Shown here piece after piece: positions 25,701-33,109 of a stretch of 64,000 bases of DNA. The DNA is from Cellulophaga tyrosinoxydans (GTDB lineage: Bacteria; Bacteroidota; Bacteroidia; Flavobacteriales; Flavobacteriaceae), in assembly GCF_900176415.1 (NCBI RefSeq), contig NZ_FWXO01000001.1, positions 1,484,053 through 1,548,052 of the forward strand, given 5' to 3'. The notes under the pieces are model-generated. The model had not been told where the DNA came from. It made no database searches and was given only the letters and a program-made list of their open reading frames with translations. How positions within the stretch are numbered: the first letter of the stretch is position 1; each line of letters starts with the position of its first letter. Both the position numbers and the translations under genes were made by a program.

Positions 25701-25981
25701 TAACAACCATCGCAGGTCTTGCGCCTTTATTGCTAGAAAAAAGTAGACAGGCGCAATTTTTAAAACCAATGGCTATTTCAATCGCATATGGTATTGGATT
25801 TGCTACGGTTTTAACTTTACTAATACTACCATTATTTTTATCGTTCAGTAACAGATTCAAAGTATCTGCTAAATGGCTAGCTACTGGAAATGAAGTGAGT
25901 AAAGAAGAAGTGGAACGAGCTATAAAAGAGCAAAACGAAGAATTACATTTAAAAGGAGAATTGAAGCCTAAAGACGAATGA
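22754..25981 (+). CDS. RND family efflux pump, inner-membrane subunit
   Basis: 1075 aa, the normal size for an AcrB/MexB-type pump. Twelve transmembrane helices are expected: TM1 near the N-terminus, two groups of hydrophobic segments around 335-480 and 880-1020, and two large periplasmic loops. TM4 carries the adjacent Asp pair used for proton relay (GILVDDGIVIAENIYQHYEKG). The corresponding second-half segment is GIMVNDGLVLIGKFN. The first loop has the PGASPQEIEEGIVLKIED pattern of HAE-type pumps. It exchanges protons for export of hydrophobic or amphiphilic compounds. Its stop overlaps the TolC gene start by 4 nt (ATGA). Confidence 0.93.
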   Translation: MRKLITFFIKYHVAVTVFILAITAFGIVGALSLKSSFFPLVDSKNITISVTYPGASPQEIEEGIVLKIEDNLKGLQGVDRVTSTSRENSGSINVEIEKGQDIDFMLLEVKNAVDRVPSFPTGMEPLIVAKREEVRQTISFAISGKDIPLATLKQIGRQIENDIRTIDGISQIEMSGYPQEEIEIAVNENSLLAYNVSFTEVSQAVANANILVTGGNIKTDAEEYLIRANNRAYYGDEISNLIIKASPNGQTIRLKDVAQIRDRFAESPNATYFNGDLSVSTTITSTNTEDLISSAEKIKEYIEDFNDKHYNVQLNVVSDLSITLVQRTELLTENAIMGMVLVLIFLSLFLNTRLAFWVAFGLPISFLGMFIFAGFFDVTINVLSLFGMIIVIGILVDDGIVIAENIYQHYEKGKTPIQAAIDGTMEVIPPIVSAIITTLLAFSIFLFLDGRIGEFFGEVSVIVILTLVVSLVEALIILPAHLAHSKALQPISDEPKTGIAKAFAKLRVINKAGDRFMNWMRDEFYGPALQFSLKHKILTFSFFAVALILTVGAIGGGIIRTTFFPNVASDRVSIALEMPNGTNEIVTDSIISYIEEKAKIVNQELTDKYLKGTNKVLFDNVIKNVGPGSSTASLVINLLPGEERPDEISSELVTTRLRELVGPVIGVESLVFGSGGNFGGSPVAVSLLGNNIEELKAAKKELKTVLENNALLKDVADNDPAGIKEIRLELKENAYLLGLDLRTIMNQVRAGFFGMQAQRFQRGQDEIRVWVRYDRENRSSITDLDEMRITTPSGSKVPLKEIASYTIERGDVAINHLEGQREIQITADLKNSKETSATDVMFDIENNVMPNIKSKYPTVSASFEGQNREANKLLASLKLVGWSVLGLIYITIAFTFRSFSQPLMLIILIPLSLTAVAWGHWIHDFPINILSMLGIIALVGIMVNDGLVLIGKFNANLREGMKFDDAMYDAGKSRFRAIFLTSITTIAGLAPLLLEKSRQAQFLKPMAISIAYGIGFATVLTLLILPLFLSFSNRFKVSAKWLATGNEVSKEEVERAIKEQNEELHLKGELKPKDE

Positions 25982-27327
25982 AAACAGCATATACACTAAT
26001 ACTATTATTTTTTAGCTTTTATACTTCGGTTTTTAGTCAAGAAAAATTTTTGACAAAAGACGATGCAATTCAGCTTGTACTAGAAAACAATTTTGGAATA
26101 AAGGTGGCGAAAAATCAGGTTGAGATTGCAGATAACAATCAGAGCATATTAAATTCGGGTTATTTGCCTACATTAAGTGGGAGTGCATCCGCGGCTTATA
26201 ATCGCGATGATTCTACCATTGAGTTTCCAGGTCAGTTTAATACTGATGGTTCGCCTAGAGCTGACGTAAACCTTAATAAGGCCGAAGCGCAACGATATAA
26301 TTCTAGCCTAAGCCTTAATTATGTTCTTTTTGATGGGTTAGGACGTTATTACAATTATAAAGTGTTAAAAGAGCGCTATCAATTGAGCGAACTTCAAGCT
26401 CGAGAAACCATTGAGAATACTATGTTGCAGTTATTTAGCGTGTATTTTCAAGTTGCTAGGTTAACTGAGAATCGCGATGTTTTAAAACAAGCTTTGCAGA
26501 TTTCCAGAGATCGTTATAAGCGAGCAGAATATGCCTTTGAATATGGCCAAAATACGAAGCTAGATATACTTAACGCACAAGTAGATATTACCAATGATAG
26601 TATTGCTATGCTAACCATGGAGCAACAGCTTATTAATGCAAAACGCGATTTAAATGTAATTTTAAATCAAAATTTGAATGATACTTTTCAAGTAGATACT
26701 ATTGTGCAATTTATTCCAGAATTGCAATTAGAAGATTACTTAGCAAAAGCAACAGAGAATAATGTCGCTATGTTGCAAACCGAAAAGAACCTAAAAATTA
26801 ATGAATACGATATAAAAGTGAATAAATCTGGATACTTGCCACAATTAGGATTAACAGGCACCTATGGTTGGAATTTAAACCAGAGTGCTGCATCAGCTTT
26901 TTTTCCAGGTACAAATAATACCACAAATAATTTAGGATTAAATGCTAGTTTAACCTGGAATTTATTTGATGGAGGTAGTACTACAGTACGAGTGCGAAAT
27001 GCAAAAATCGCCTATGACAATCAAGAAATATTAAAGCAACAAATAGCATTGGAAGTAGACAGAGATATACAAAATGCGAAAGCTATTTATGACAATTTAA
27101 TTGCTATTTTTCAAATTCAAGAGCAGAACGTAATTACCAATCAGAACAATTTTGAGCGCTCTCGTGAGCAATTTCAATTGGGAAGAATAAGTTCTATAGA
27201 ATTTCGTCAAGCACAGATAAACTTGTTAAATGCAAGTACGAATAAAAATTTAGCAAAATACGATGCGAAACTTGCAGAATTACAGTTATTACAATTAACA
27301 GGGCAGTTATTGAATACTGAATTTTAA
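25978..27327 (+). CDS. TolC family outer-membrane efflux channel
   Basis: 449 aa. A signal peptide (about 1-20) ends near VFSQ. The mature protein has the paired OEP domain pattern: long amphipathic helices such as LTKDDAIQLVLENNFGIKVAKNQVEIADNN, with a second copy beginning about LEDYLAKATENNVAMLQTEKNLKINEYDIKVNKSGYLPQLGLTG. The repeated SGYLPxLxG motif is diagnostic. The trimer forms the outer-membrane exit duct for the upstream pump. Its ATGA overlap with the pump gene indicates one operon of three genes, with the CPXCG gene 4 nt later. Confidence 0.92.
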   Translation: MKTAYTLILLFFSFYTSVFSQEKFLTKDDAIQLVLENNFGIKVAKNQVEIADNNQSILNSGYLPTLSGSASAAYNRDDSTIEFPGQFNTDGSPRADVNLNKAEAQRYNSSLSLNYVLFDGLGRYYNYKVLKERYQLSELQARETIENTMLQLFSVYFQVARLTENRDVLKQALQISRDRYKRAEYAFEYGQNTKLDILNAQVDITNDSIAMLTMEQQLINAKRDLNVILNQNLNDTFQVDTIVQFIPELQLEDYLAKATENNVAMLQTEKNLKINEYDIKVNKSGYLPQLGLTGTYGWNLNQSAASAFFPGTNNTTNNLGLNASLTWNLFDGGSTTVRVRNAKIAYDNQEILKQQIALEVDRDIQNAKAIYDNLIAIFQIQEQNVITNQNNFERSREQFQLGRISSIEFRQAQINLLNASTNKNLAKYDAKLAELQLLQLTGQLLNTEF

Positions 27328-27331
27328 TACC

Positions 27332-27514
27332 ATGTACGAACATTTTTTTCAATGTCCTTATTGCTGGGAAGAAATATCAATGCTATTGGATAGTTCTATT
27401 CGCAAGCAAACTTATATAGAAGATTGTGAGGTATGTTGCAACCCTATTGAAATTACTCCAGAATTTCAAGATCAAGAACTTATAGGTTTTTCAGCTACAG
27501 ATATTGAACAATAA
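27332..27514 (+). CDS. CPXCG-motif cysteine-rich zinc-ribbon protein
   Basis: 60 aa. Two cysteine pairs, FQCPYCWEEISM (about 7-18) and EDCEVCCNPIEI (about 31-42), form a probable zinc ribbon. The rest is acidic and soluble. It matches the small CPXCG family, whose function is unknown. It starts 4 nt after the TolC stop and so is probably co-transcribed with the efflux operon, although the family is also found elsewhere. I infer no direct link to efflux. Confidence 0.85.
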   Translation: MYEHFFQCPYCWEEISMLLDSSIRKQTYIEDCEVCCNPIEITPEFQDQELIGFSATDIEQ

Positions 27515-27546
27515 GCAACAAGCTTCAACGATGTTTAATATATAGC

Positions 27547-27768
27547 TTAAGCTAATTTCGCTTTTTGAGCTTTTAATTCAAAGTTTAAGGCTTTTTTAAT
27601 CTTAGAATGCTTATCCAAGTAAATTATAGCACTAGAAGTTTTATAGTTCTTATAAATTACAATAGTTTTTGGAGTTACAGGTACTTTCATATCTTTTTTA
27701 ACCTCGTGATTAGCACTTGCAGTAAATCCTAGTGTTAGAAAAAATAATGTAGCAAAAATAGATTTCAT
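27547..27768 (-). CDS. Small secreted basic protein, unknown function
   Basis: 73 aa. A clear signal peptide (MKSIFATLFFLTLGFTASAN) leaves a mature peptide of about 53 residues rich in Lys (KKDMKVPVTPKTIVIYKNYKTS, DKHSKIKKALNFELKAQKAKLA). I recognise no domain. It is convergent with the CPXCG gene and has no operon partner. The long AT-rich region upstream (27769-28041) probably holds its promoter, but I see no exact TAnnTTTG box on that strand. It is likely a real gene because of the signal peptide and its typical composition. Function is unknown. Confidence 0.7.
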   Translation of the reverse strand: MKSIFATLFFLTLGFTASANHEVKKDMKVPVTPKTIVIYKNYKTSSAIIYLDKHSKIKKALNFELKAQKAKLA

Positions 27769-28041
27769 GGTTATTGATTTGGTTTAATTAGAACGTGTTG
27801 AAAGGGTTCTTTACATCATATGATTCGTTCAACTGTTTCTATTTTCGATGTGTGGTAAAAATACAGATGAAGTGTATTATTAATCGGATGACTGTTAATT
27901 GATTGAAAATTATGAATCAGAGCAATAATCTATCATTATAATTTTTAAGAAAAATTTCAGATTTTTTTAAGTATTAAAAAAGCAACTCATGCGTTACCAT
28001 TGTATCTACTTATTAGAATAAAGTAAATAAGAGATTAAAAG

Positions 28042-28176
28042 ATGGAAAATTTAGTTGATGTATTAATAGGCTTTATAGATGCCAACCCAGTTTTGATTAT
28101 AGTTTGTTGTCTTATGCTTGCCGCATTTTTAATGTTTGTTGAAATCAAAAGAAATTATAGAAAAAGAGTAAATTAA
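28042..28176 (+). CDS. 44-aa single-pass membrane protein
   Basis: A short reading frame beginning MENLVDVLIGFIDANPVL and ending EIKRNYRKRVN. One hydrophobic helix (about residues 17-33) and a strongly basic C-terminal tail suggest N-out/C-in membrane insertion. It is followed 22 nt later by a strong terminator (28198-28230), which supports an independent transcript. No homologue is recognised. It could be a small membrane regulator or simply an uncharacterised conserved microprotein. Confidence 0.6.
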   Translation: MENLVDVLIGFIDANPVLIIVCCLMLAAFLMFVEIKRNYRKRVN

Positions 28177-28197
28177 GGATTATTGGAATACCAAATC

Positions 28198-28230
28198 AAA
28201 AAGGCTTTACTGTAATGTAAAGCCTTTTTT
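28198..28230. terminator. Bidirectional terminator
   Basis: AAAAAGGCTTTAC / GTAAAGCCTTTTT around TGTAAT, with A and T runs on both sides. It can serve the 44-aa gene (+) and the secreted-protein gene ending at 28259 (-). Confidence 0.85.
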
Positions 28231-28258
28231 GATAATTAGGTTTTAGTTCGTTCAAACG

Positions 28259-28981
28259 TTAATAGTATTTGGCAATCCATAATGTTTTTGGTGGCATAGC
28301 CTGTGTTGAGGTAACTTTTACGGTGCTAGGCTTTACTATATTATCAAAAACTCCTTCTTCATACATGCTTGGCACTTTATATTCCTTTACACTTTCAATT
28401 TTATATTCAATAAAATTAAAACCAGCTTTTAACTCCAAATCATAAGAATATAGCGTTTCGATATTATCATTTTCAATATTCGAAGTAGTAGAAGTACAAT
28501 TTCCCTGATACTTAAAATCAGACTCCATGTAAACTAATTCAAAATAGGAGCCTAACGTGGCATCATTGGAATAGGAGTCTTCTAGCCAAGGAACCAAATT
28601 ATTACTTGTAACCATAAATAGTAACCCTGAATACGAGTTATCTTTTGTGCTTAATGAAATATATCCTGCGCTAACCGCTTTTACATTTTCATCAGCCGAT
28701 AGTATATCATAACTATTGTCGCATTTTGAAAATAAAGTGAAACTAGCATCTGACCATGAATTTTCTTTTGCTTCGTCAGAAATAAAATTTAAATCATTTG
28801 GAAATTTTATGTTTAATTCTCCAGATTCAGCAAGAGAACCAATAGAAAATGATTCTAGTACGCCGAAGGAAAATAGTACCAAATCCATGTTTTGTATAGG
28901 AGGGTTTTCTACTCTAGACTTTGTTTGAGCCATAATACCACTTAAATAAAGAAGCATTAATAATGACAGGGTTTTTTTCAT
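28259..28981 (-). CDS. Secreted protein of unknown function
   Basis: 240 aa. A signal peptide (MKKTLSLLMLLYLSGIMAQ) is followed by a beta-rich, acidic mature region with two cysteines (about 86 and 160) that could form a disulfide. A possible ancestral repeat-like FELVYMESDFKYQGN segment sits in the centre. There is no T9SS C-terminal domain and no lipobox. I do not recognise the family. It is a monocistronic gene converging on the 28198-28230 terminator. Base composition and codon use look like the neighbours. Confidence 0.7.
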   Translation of the reverse strand: MKKTLSLLMLLYLSGIMAQTKSRVENPPIQNMDLVLFSFGVLESFSIGSLAESGELNIKFPNDLNFISDEAKENSWSDASFTLFSKCDNSYDILSADENVKAVSAGYISLSTKDNSYSGLLFMVTSNNLVPWLEDSYSNDATLGSYFELVYMESDFKYQGNCTSTTSNIENDNIETLYSYDLELKAGFNFIEYKIESVKEYKVPSMYEEGVFDNIVKPSTVKVTSTQAMPPKTLWIAKYY

Positions 28982-29052
28982 GATATGCGTGTTTTATTTA
29001 TGATTAGTCTTTTCCAATTTTAAGTTGTTGACATTTTTCATGCGTAATTTTT

Positions 29053-29136
29053 ATGCATCACATGAAATTGCTAATAATTATCATTTTAGGGGGAGTGGTA
29101 ATTTTAAGTATACTTCTAGCTAAATCCGATAAATGA
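29053..29136 (+). CDS. Possible 27-aa membrane peptide
   Basis: Very short frame: MHHMKLL, then a pure hydrophobic stretch of about 17 residues (IIIILGGVVILSILLA), ending KSDK. The composition is that of a small membrane protein. However, no ribosome-binding site or promoter is clear, and a G8 tract follows 23 nt downstream. The second ATG at 29062 is an alternative start. Confidence 0.3.
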   Translation: MHHMKLLIIIILGGVVILSILLAKSDK

Positions 29137-29260
29137 AATACTCAGACTACTAATAAAAGGGGGGGGATTGTAATGTACTAAATCTACAATTTATTATTTA
29201 ATAAAATACATGAGTTTGTATTATTCTTTGGAGTATAAGTATAGAACTTCTTAAAAACAA

Positions 29261-29288
29261 AAAACCTCTTAGTTTCCTAAGAGGTTTT
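29261..29288 (-). terminator. Terminator after the initiator tRNA
   Basis: AAAACCTCTTAG / CTAAGAGGTTTT around TTTC. On the minus strand it is followed by an interrupted T run. It lies 7 nt past the tRNA 3' end. Confidence 0.88.
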
Positions 29289-29295
29289 CTTCTAG

Positions 29296-29368
<73 letters not shown>

Positions 29369-29442
29369 ATTTGCGTTTCTGAAAGAATCAACTTCGCTTT
29401 TCAGCGCTCAGTTCATAATGCTGACTGATTTATTTCCGGCTG

Positions 29443-29473
29443 CAAATATACAAAGCTTTTTTGTTACTATCAA
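29443..29473 (-). promoter_or_regulatory. Promoter of the initiator tRNA
   Basis: On the minus strand TTG (29473-29471), 20 nt, then TATATTTG (29450-29443), an exact -7 match. The implied 5' leader before the tRNA is about 65-70 nt, to be removed by RNase P. Confidence 0.7.
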
Positions 29474-29552
29474 AACATAAATTGATAATTATTTTTTAAG
29501 CATCACTTTAAAATCCTTAAATTACCCCTCTATAACATATTATTACTCTTGC

Positions 29553-30917
29553 ATGGAAATTATAAACGATTTATTATCTAGTATTCTGCCGTATACCGAA
29601 TGGCCAATGTTTCTATTGTTAATAGGTGGAGGACTTTTTTTAATGGTCTATTCTAAATTTGTTCCTTTTCGTTTTTTCGGACATGCAATCGCCATTACAG
29701 CAGGTAAATATGATGATAAAAATGCCAAAGGCGATGTAAGTTCTTTTCAAGCACTTTCTGCTGCTGTCGCAGCCACCGTAGGCTTGGGAAATATTTCTGG
29801 AGTAGCCATTGCCATTCATGATGGCGGTCCAGGGGTTGTTTTTTGGATCTGGGTAACTGCAATTATAGGAATGGGAATTAAATTTTATTCTTGTAGTCTT
29901 GCTATCATGTTTAGAACTACCGATGCAGATGGTAAATTGCAGGGTGGTCCCATGTATTACATTACTAAAGGCTTAGGTGAAAAGTGGAAACCATTAGCTA
30001 TTTTCTTTTGTATTTGTGGTCTTTTTGGATTCCTTGGGGTGTTTACTGCAAATCAATTTACAGAAACGTTTATGATGGTTGTAAAACCTGAAGAAAATAT
30101 TTATGTGATGGATGTGGTGAATTGGAAATGGACCATAGGATTAGTTTTAGCTGTAATTACATCGTTTGTAATTTTCGGCGGACTTTCAAAAATAGCTAAA
30201 GTAGCTTCTGCTATAGTGCCATTTATGGTTTTTATTTACCTAATTGCCGTAATCGTGGTTATGGCATTAAATTCTGAAAAAGTACTGCCATCATTACAAT
30301 TAATATTTACCGAAGCATGGAATTTTAATACTATTGTTACGGGTGGTTTTTGGGGATTGGTTATTATTGGAGTGCGTAGAGCTATGTTTTCTAACGAAGC
30401 TGGTTTAGGTAGTGCGCCAATGTATCATGGGCAATCTAAGACAGATAATCCAATTAAAGAAGGCTTGGTGGCCATGTTAGGTCCGTTTATAGATACTATA
30501 ATGGTATGTACTTTTACCGCAATTGTTATTATTTTAAGTGGCGCCTATACCGAAGATGTAAGTGGTATTTTAATGACCTTAGAGGCTTTTGAACGTACCT
30601 TATTTGGTTATGGAGATTCGTTATTAATGCTAATTGTTACTGCCTTTGCATTATCTACCTTATTTACGTATTCTTATTATGGAGTAAAATCACTTTCATT
30701 TTTAACGAATCCTAAAATTGGGAAATTATATAATGTATACTTTGTTATAATGATTATTTTTGCAGCCGTAGCGTCGCTAGAGCTAGTAAAAAACTTAATA
30801 GATTTATCCTACGCTTTAATGGTAATTCCGAATATGATAGCAGTATTGTTATTGGCTCCTAAAGTAAATGTTGCCGCTGCTGCATATTTTAAAAAATTGA
30901 AGAATGACAGAGCATAA
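29553..30917 (+). CDS. Sodium:alanine/glycine symporter, AGCS family
   Basis: 454 aa integral membrane protein with about 11 predicted helices. AGCS signatures are present: SSFQALSAAVAATVGLGNISGVAIAI (about 63-88), GGPMYYITKGLG, and RRAMFSNEAGLGSAPMYHG (about 270-290). These line the Na+ and amino-acid site in the inner membrane. The N-terminus MEIINDLLSSILPYTEWPMF is plausible and the length is normal. Its 3' end overlaps era by 14 nt, so the two are translated from a common message, although the functions are unrelated. The exact substrate (Ala, Gly or other small amino acids) is not determined. Confidence 0.92.
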   Translation: MEIINDLLSSILPYTEWPMFLLLIGGGLFLMVYSKFVPFRFFGHAIAITAGKYDDKNAKGDVSSFQALSAAVAATVGLGNISGVAIAIHDGGPGVVFWIWVTAIIGMGIKFYSCSLAIMFRTTDADGKLQGGPMYYITKGLGEKWKPLAIFFCICGLFGFLGVFTANQFTETFMMVVKPEENIYVMDVVNWKWTIGLVLAVITSFVIFGGLSKIAKVASAIVPFMVFIYLIAVIVVMALNSEKVLPSLQLIFTEAWNFNTIVTGGFWGLVIIGVRRAMFSNEAGLGSAPMYHGQSKTDNPIKEGLVAMLGPFIDTIMVCTFTAIVIILSGAYTEDVSGILMTLEAFERTLFGYGDSLLMLIVTAFALSTLFTYSYYGVKSLSFLTNPKIGKLYNVYFVIMIIFAAVASLELVKNLIDLSYALMVIPNMIAVLLLAPKVNVAAAAYFKKLKNDRA

Positions 30918-31791
30918 AGCTGGTTTTGTAAATATAATTGGAAATCCGAATGTGGGTAAATCTACATTAATGAATGCCTTTGTGGGTGAAAAATTATCTA
31001 TTATCACCTCAAAAGCACAAACAACAAGACATCGTATTTTAGGCATTGTAAATGGTGATGATTTTCAGGTGATCTTGTCGGATACTCCAGGAATTATTAA
31101 GCCCGCGTACGAGCTACAATCTTCTATGATGGATTTTGTTAAGTCTGCTTTTGAAGATGCTGATATTCTTATTTACATGGTAGAAATTGGAGAAAAAGCT
31201 TTGAAAGATGAACGCTTTTTTGAAAAACTTCAGCATAGTAAAATACCGGTGCTTTTATTGCTAAATAAGATTGACACCACAGAACAGGAAACAATAGAAG
31301 AGCAAGTGCAATATTGGCAAGAACAATTGCCTACGGCAGAAATTCATTTAATCTCTGCCTTAATGAATTTCAATATTAAAGGTGTTTTTGAACGTATCAT
31401 AGAATTACTGCCTGTTTCCCCTCCTTTTTATCCAAAAGATCAGCTTACAGATAAGCCAGAACGCTTTTTTGTTAATGAAACTATTCGCGAGAAAATTCTT
31501 CAATTTTATAAAAAAGAAATTCCTTATGCTGTAGAAATAGAAACTGAGGAGTTTTTTGAAGACGATTCTATAATTAGAATGCGTGCAGTAATCATGGTAG
31601 AACGTGATTCTCAAAAAGGAATAATTATTGGCCACAAAGGCGAAGCACTGAAAAGAGTAGGTGTAGAGTCTAGAAAAGACTTAGAAAAATTCTTTGATAA
31701 GCAAGTGCATTTGGAATTGTACGTTAAAGTGAACAAAAATTGGCGTAGCAATGCCAATCAGCTAAAACGTTTTGGCTATAATCAGGGGTAG
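30904..31791 (+). CDS. era: GTPase Era
   Basis: 295 aa. The small GTPase domain has G1 GNPNVGKST (about 13-21), G2/G3 (TTRHRILG; DTPGI) and G4 NKID. The C-terminal KH domain (RMRAVIMVERDSQKGIIIGHKGEALKRVG) binds the 3' end of 16S rRNA during 30S maturation. The length is standard. The start overlaps the AGCS gene by 14 nt. It is transcribed in the same direction as der, 1.3 kb further on, which also acts in ribosome assembly, but a different gene pair lies between them. Confidence 0.96.
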   Translation: MTEHKAGFVNIIGNPNVGKSTLMNAFVGEKLSIITSKAQTTRHRILGIVNGDDFQVILSDTPGIIKPAYELQSSMMDFVKSAFEDADILIYMVEIGEKALKDERFFEKLQHSKIPVLLLLNKIDTTEQETIEEQVQYWQEQLPTAEIHLISALMNFNIKGVFERIIELLPVSPPFYPKDQLTDKPERFFVNETIREKILQFYKKEIPYAVEIETEEFFEDDSIIRMRAVIMVERDSQKGIIIGHKGEALKRVGVESRKDLEKFFDKQVHLELYVKVNKNWRSNANQLKRFGYNQG

Positions 31792-31811
31792 GATATTTCT
31801 TATTATAATTG

Positions 31812-31819
31812 TAGCTTTG
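31812..31819 (+). promoter_or_regulatory. -7 box of the small barrel-protein gene
   Basis: TAGCTTTG, an exact TAnnTTTG match 22 nt before the ATG at 31842. No -33 TTG at proper spacing. Confidence 0.45.
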
Positions 31820-31841
31820 GTATTAAATTCAAATTTAAAGT

Positions 31842-32423
31842 ATGAAAATTCTTGTTGTTGTTTCTTTTATTTTTATTTCAATAATTGCCCAAGCTCAAGA
31901 AAAATGGCAAACATCTGCTCAATTCGACTTTATTTTCCCAAGTAATAAGGAGTATTCCTATAATGACTCAAACAATGTTTTTACGGATGTTGAATTAGAT
32001 AATTCCGGGTTTTTATTAAGTTCTTTTGCTGTGCAAGGAGATTATAATTATTTTATTTTCAAAAAGCTAAGTTTAGGTGTTGTAGGGGGCTTTCAGACGC
32101 TATCAAAGCCCAGTTACTCTTTTCTTAAGGTAGGTGGAGTTATGCGCTATTTTTTTACAGATAAAAATAGTGGTTTTCTTTATATTAATGCAACAAACGA
32201 TTTTAGCTTAAATAAAGATAAATTTAAAACAGGTGCAACTGCAAGAGCTGGTGTTGGTTTTCCAATTCTACAAAAAGATGAATATCAATTAATTCTTAAT
32301 CTATTTGGAGAATATACACAACTACAATTAGATGGCGGTAAGCCATTATTAGGACTCCCAGATGAAACCCCCAAATATTACGCAACAAGATCTCTTGGAT
32401 TAAGTGTAGGTATCGTTTTTTAA
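31842..32423 (+). CDS. Small outer-membrane beta-barrel-like protein
   Basis: 193 aa. A signal peptide ends near AQAQE (about residue 20). The mature part alternates hydrophobic and polar residues in strands (GFLLSSFAVQGDYNYFIF, LSLGVVGGFQTL, LYINATNDFSL, ATARAGVGFPIL) and ends in an aromatic residue (SVGIVF). This is typical of an eight-stranded outer-membrane barrel. There is no enzyme motif and the function is unknown. It is a single gene with its own -7 box and a terminator at 32446-32481. Confidence 0.75.
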   Translation: MKILVVVSFIFISIIAQAQEKWQTSAQFDFIFPSNKEYSYNDSNNVFTDVELDNSGFLLSSFAVQGDYNYFIFKKLSLGVVGGFQTLSKPSYSFLKVGGVMRYFFTDKNSGFLYINATNDFSLNKDKFKTGATARAGVGFPILQKDEYQLILNLFGEYTQLQLDGGKPLLGLPDETPKYYATRSLGLSVGIVF

Positions 32424-32445
32424 AAATTAATATTTTTTTCTAAAA

Positions 32446-32481
32446 AAAAGAGGCTTTACCATTCATGGTTAAGCCTCTTTT
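32446..32481. terminator. Terminator between convergent genes
   Basis: AAAAGAGGCTTTACC / GGTTAAGCCTCTTTT around ATTCAT, with one mismatch. A and T runs flank both sides, so it can serve both directions. Confidence 0.82.
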
Positions 32482-32516
32482 GTATTTATAATCTACCCAA
32501 TGTAATTGTAAAAACT

Positions 32517-33032
32517 TTATTCTCCCCCTTTGGGGGTTCGGGGGCTTATTACCTCTTCCATAAAATCATGCAATTCATGCATTTGTGGTCTCCCTTTGGC
32601 TCTGCCTAACCTGCCAAATGCATAAAGTGCAAACCAAATCACAATCAATCCGATCATTAATCCTATTTGCAAAGTATAGGTTTTATCCAGAGCGGCATTA
32701 GAATAAGCCCATACGCCTAGAACTATAAATAGGGTAGCAACGCCAAAATGTAGAAACATAAAGAATGTCCAAAGTGCAGGATTGGGCCCAAAAACACCGT
32801 AAATTTTGCTCGTTTTAAGGTCTTCATTGTTTACAATTTCTAAATGTAATTGAGGAGACCAAAAGTGGTTTTCTTTTGCATTAAATTTTATAAACACATG
32901 ATCATCTAAGCGCTTTACTATAAAGGGATCTTTGCGTGTTTTTTCAAAAGCTAATAGAATAGCGTCACTAGGCGAGTCCAGTTCTCTCTGAAATCTAGGC
33001 CGTAAAACAATAGTATTTGGCAGACTTTTCAC
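32517..33032 (-). CDS. Conserved two-helix membrane protein, unknown function
   Basis: 171 aa. A soluble N-terminal part of about 85 residues ([41 protein letters not shown]) precedes two transmembrane helices (about 88-110 and 122-141) and a short basic cytoplasmic tail. I know similar flavobacterial proteins only as hypothetical. The last residues, [10 protein letters not shown], are encoded by a G/C-rich repeat-like element (32522-32545), so the natural C-terminus may have been altered. It is divergent from der and its start is about 50 nt before the der -7 box. Confidence 0.75.
   Translation of the reverse strand: MKSLPNTIVLRPRFQRELDSPSDAILLAFEKTRKDPFIVKRLDDHVFIKFNAKENHFWSPQLHLEIVNNEDLKTSKIYGVFGPNPALWTFFMFLHFGVATLFIVLGVWAYSNAALDKTYTLQIGLMIGLIVIWFALYAFGRLGRAKGRPQMHELHDFMEEVISPRTPKGGE
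32522..32545. repeat. G/C-rich repeat-like element at a gene end
   Basis: CCCCCTTTGGGGG (32524-32536) followed by TTCGGGGG stands out from the surrounding AT-rich DNA. It forms a small palindrome and encodes the terminal PRTPKGG of the minus-strand gene. From memory, similar intergenic elements are dispersed in flavobacterial genomes. Only one copy is seen here. Confidence 0.5.
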
Positions 33033-33084
33033 TGTTACAGGTATTTAGGCATAGAAGTTATCATTTTTCTTCAATAAATAATAG

Positions 33085-33092
33085 TACTTTTG
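33085..33092 (+). promoter_or_regulatory. -7 box of der
   Basis: TACTTTTG, an exact TAnnTTTG match 17 nt before the der ATG at 33110. It rules out the longer in-frame start at 33017. Confidence 0.55.
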
Positions 33093-33109
33093 CACCAAAA
33101 TTACGAAGT

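Noticed and set aside
29541-29548. TACTCTTG as a promoter box of the AGCS gene
   Set aside because: It has a mismatch in the conserved TTTG and lies only 4 nt before the ATG, too close for a transcription start.
33017-33109. Longer N-terminus for Der
   Set aside because: It contains the -7 promoter box at 33085-33092 and is not part of the family N-terminus.
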